From JBFEYJ01 sp041562215 (GTDB lineage: Bacteria > Pseudomonadota > Gammaproteobacteria > Thiohalomonadales > Thiohalomonadaceae), in contig JBFEYJ010000071.1 in assembly GCA_041562215.1 (NCBI GenBank), positions 1 through 13,974 of the forward strand: 13,974 nt of DNA, given 5' to 3'. A program made the translations under genes and the position numbers. This document shows, piece after piece, positions 12,845 through 13,974 of the stretch; the stretch's first letter is position 1; each line of letters opens with the position of its first letter. A model generated the notes under the pieces. That model worked only from the letters and a program-made list of their open reading frames with translations, did no database searches and was not told the DNA's origin.

Positions 12845-13974
12845 ATGGTTGTGGAGCTGTTGTTTTTGCTCCTGCCTGTTGCTGTGTTTAGCGGCTGGTT
12901 AATCGGGCGAAAAAAATTTAGGACAAATCAAAGCTCTGTGGATTGTCCACCCCTGTCCCGTGAACTCTTTCAAGGGCTGAATTTTATTCTAAATGAACAA
13001 CCCGATGAGGCGCTGGAAGTCTTCATTCGAATGTCGCAGTTGGATAATGAGACTGTCGATATTCAGTTTGCCCTTGCCAGTCTATTCCTGCAACGAGGTG
13101 AGGTCGATCGGGCAATCCGAATTCATCAGAATCTCATCGCCCGGCCCGTACTGTCGCGCCCCCATCGTAATCAGGCTTTGTATGAGCTTGCTTTGGATTA
13201 TATGCGTGCCGGATTGCTGGACCGTGCCGAAAGTCTGTTTCAGGATCTGGCGAACGATTCAAATTATGGTTCACTCAGCAAGCGTCAACTCCTTGATATT
13301 TTTCAGCAGGAAAAGGAATGGCAAAAGGCCATTGATGTGGCCCGCAAACTCTCAAACGTGAACGGTGCTCGTGTCGCACCGATGATTGCTCACTATTATT
13401 GTGAACTCGCTGAACTGGCGTTAAAAAACGGTGATAGCGCAGAGGCGCAGAAGTTAATAAAACGTGCTATAAAAGAAGACAAAAACAGTGTCCGCGCCAG
13501 TATTTTGGATGCCGATATCGCGCTGCGAAATGAACAGATCGGAAATGCGATCCGAGCCTATAAAAAGATTGAGCAGCAGGATGCGGATTATCTCCCACTG
13601 ATCATCGAGCCGTTGCAGAGAAGTTATGAACAGACTGGGAAGATGGTGGAATTTGTCCAGTATTTGCGTGGTCTTGTTGACAAGCGTGAGAGTATCTCTT
13701 TGGTGCTTGCCCTTGCACAACAGCTACACAAGCGTGGTGAGGAGCAGCAAGCCATTGACCTGCTTAAAAACTATTTGCAGCGACGCCCTTCATTGCGGGC
13801 ACTGGAGTACCTGCTTGAACTACGCGTAAATCATGATGAGTCTGCGCAGAAGGGGGAGGTTGGCATTGTCAAAGATATTATGGGAAAACTGCTGTCTGCA
13901 AAGCCGGTTAATCGATGTAACAACTGTGGTTTTAGCTCAAAAAGCATGCATTGGCAGTGCCCCAGTTGCAAGCA
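12845..13974 (+). CDS. lapB: LapB (YciM), TPR protein of LPS assembly and LpxC control (3' end outside window)
   Basis: LapB is an inner-membrane-anchored protein that adapts LpxC to the FtsH protease and so sets the rate of lipid A synthesis; it also helps organise LPS assembly enzymes. The frame is open from 12845 to the window edge, with 376 full codons; E. coli LapB has 389, so only a short tail is missing. The N-terminus MVVELLFLLLPVAVFSGWLIGRK is a membrane anchor (about 3-21). TPR repeats follow (for example RGEVDRAIRIHQNL, EWQKAIDVARKL and HYYCELAELAL). A rubredoxin-like metal site has C358-N-N-C361 and C372-P-S-C375, all four cysteines present. AAGGA (12830-12834) inside the end of lapA is the ribosome-binding site. 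The gene is AT-richer than the aro genes. Confidence 0.95.
   Translation, partial: MVVELLFLLLPVAVFSGWLIGRKKFRTNQSSVDCPPLSRELFQGLNFILNEQPDEALEVFIRMSQLDNETVDIQFALASLFLQRGEVDRAIRIHQNLIARPVLSRPHRNQALYELALDYMRAGLLDRAESLFQDLANDSNYGSLSKRQLLDIFQQEKEWQKAIDVARKLSNVNGARVAPMIAHYYCELAELALKNGDSAEAQKLIKRAIKEDKNSVRASILDADIALRNEQIGNAIRAYKKIEQQDADYLPLIIEPLQRSYEQTGKMVEFVQYLRGLVDKRESISLVLALAQQLHKRGEEQQAIDLLKNYLQRRPSLRALEYLLELRVNHDESAQKGEVGIVKDIMGKLLSAKPVNRCNNCGFSSKSMHWQCPSCK

Noticed and set aside
12993..13361. 122-codon plus-strand frame and similar frames inside lapB
   Set aside because: They lie inside the open lapB frame starting at 12845, which has clear LapB similarity along its full length and a rubredoxin-like cysteine site.
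1..13974. Mobile element, CRISPR array, defence system, tRNA or novel gene cassette
   Set aside because: Every stretch over about 200 bp is accounted for by recognised core genes, and the gaps are at most 190 bp; no repeat array, tRNA fold or transposase was seen.

Overview
The window is a block of chromosomal core genes from a gammaproteobacterium, all on the plus strand and tightly packed. The strongest lineage evidence is the gene order: gyrA (3' part), serC, serA, pheA, hisC, a DAHP synthase gene (aroF-type, class I-beta), tyrA, aroA, cmk, rpsA, ihfB, lapA, lapB (5' part). This is a variant of the conserved 'mixed-function supraoperon' known from Pseudomonas (gyrA-serC-pheA-hisC-tyrA/aroA-cmk-rpsA-ihfB-lapA). 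The extra serA between serC and pheA, the extra DAHP synthase between hisC and tyrA, and tyrA and aroA as separate genes argue against Pseudomonas itself. They would fit a Chromatiales or sulfur-oxidiser-like gammaproteobacterium, but that lineage guess is inference only.

Layout: 1-1541 is the C-terminal part of DNA gyrase subunit A. 1593-3948 carries two serine-biosynthesis genes, serC and serA. 3962-8254 carries the phenylalanine/tyrosine branch: P-protein PheA, aminotransferase HisC, the pathway-entry enzyme DAHP synthase, and prephenate dehydrogenase TyrA. 8266-9588 is EPSP synthase AroA. 9591-12426 holds cytidylate kinase, ribosomal protein S1 and the IHF beta subunit. 12550-13974 holds the envelope genes lapA and lapB; lapB runs off the right edge. 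Intergenic gaps are mostly 1-15 bp. The larger gaps (gyrA-serC 51, serC-serA 100, hisC-aroF 190, cmk-rpsA 106, rpsA-ihfB 54, ihfB-lapA 123) contain nearly all the non-coding structure. No gene-free stretch exceeds 190 bp.

How the genes work together: SerA and SerC make phosphoserine from 3-phosphoglycerate. DAHP synthase opens the shikimate pathway and AroA performs its penultimate step towards chorismate. PheA and TyrA divide chorismate/prephenate between phenylalanine and tyrosine, and HisC can serve histidinol phosphate and probably the aromatic keto acids. Cmk, S1 and IHF tie the cluster to nucleotide metabolism, translation and nucleoid structure. LapA/LapB control LPS assembly and LpxC turnover.

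I found no mobile element, CRISPR array, tRNA, rRNA, toxin or defence gene, and no candidate for a new biological system. The items most worth a second look are non-coding: a 67-bp imperfect inverted repeat between serC and serA; a shared leader motif in front of both genes; a hairpin plus U-tract directly in front of rpsA; a small hairpin that masks the ihfB ribosome-binding site; and a hairpin in the DAHP synthase leader. Protein-level oddities are a SerA without the usual catalytic glutamate, a TyrA whose cofactor loop suggests NADP, and an EPSP synthase with class II motifs.
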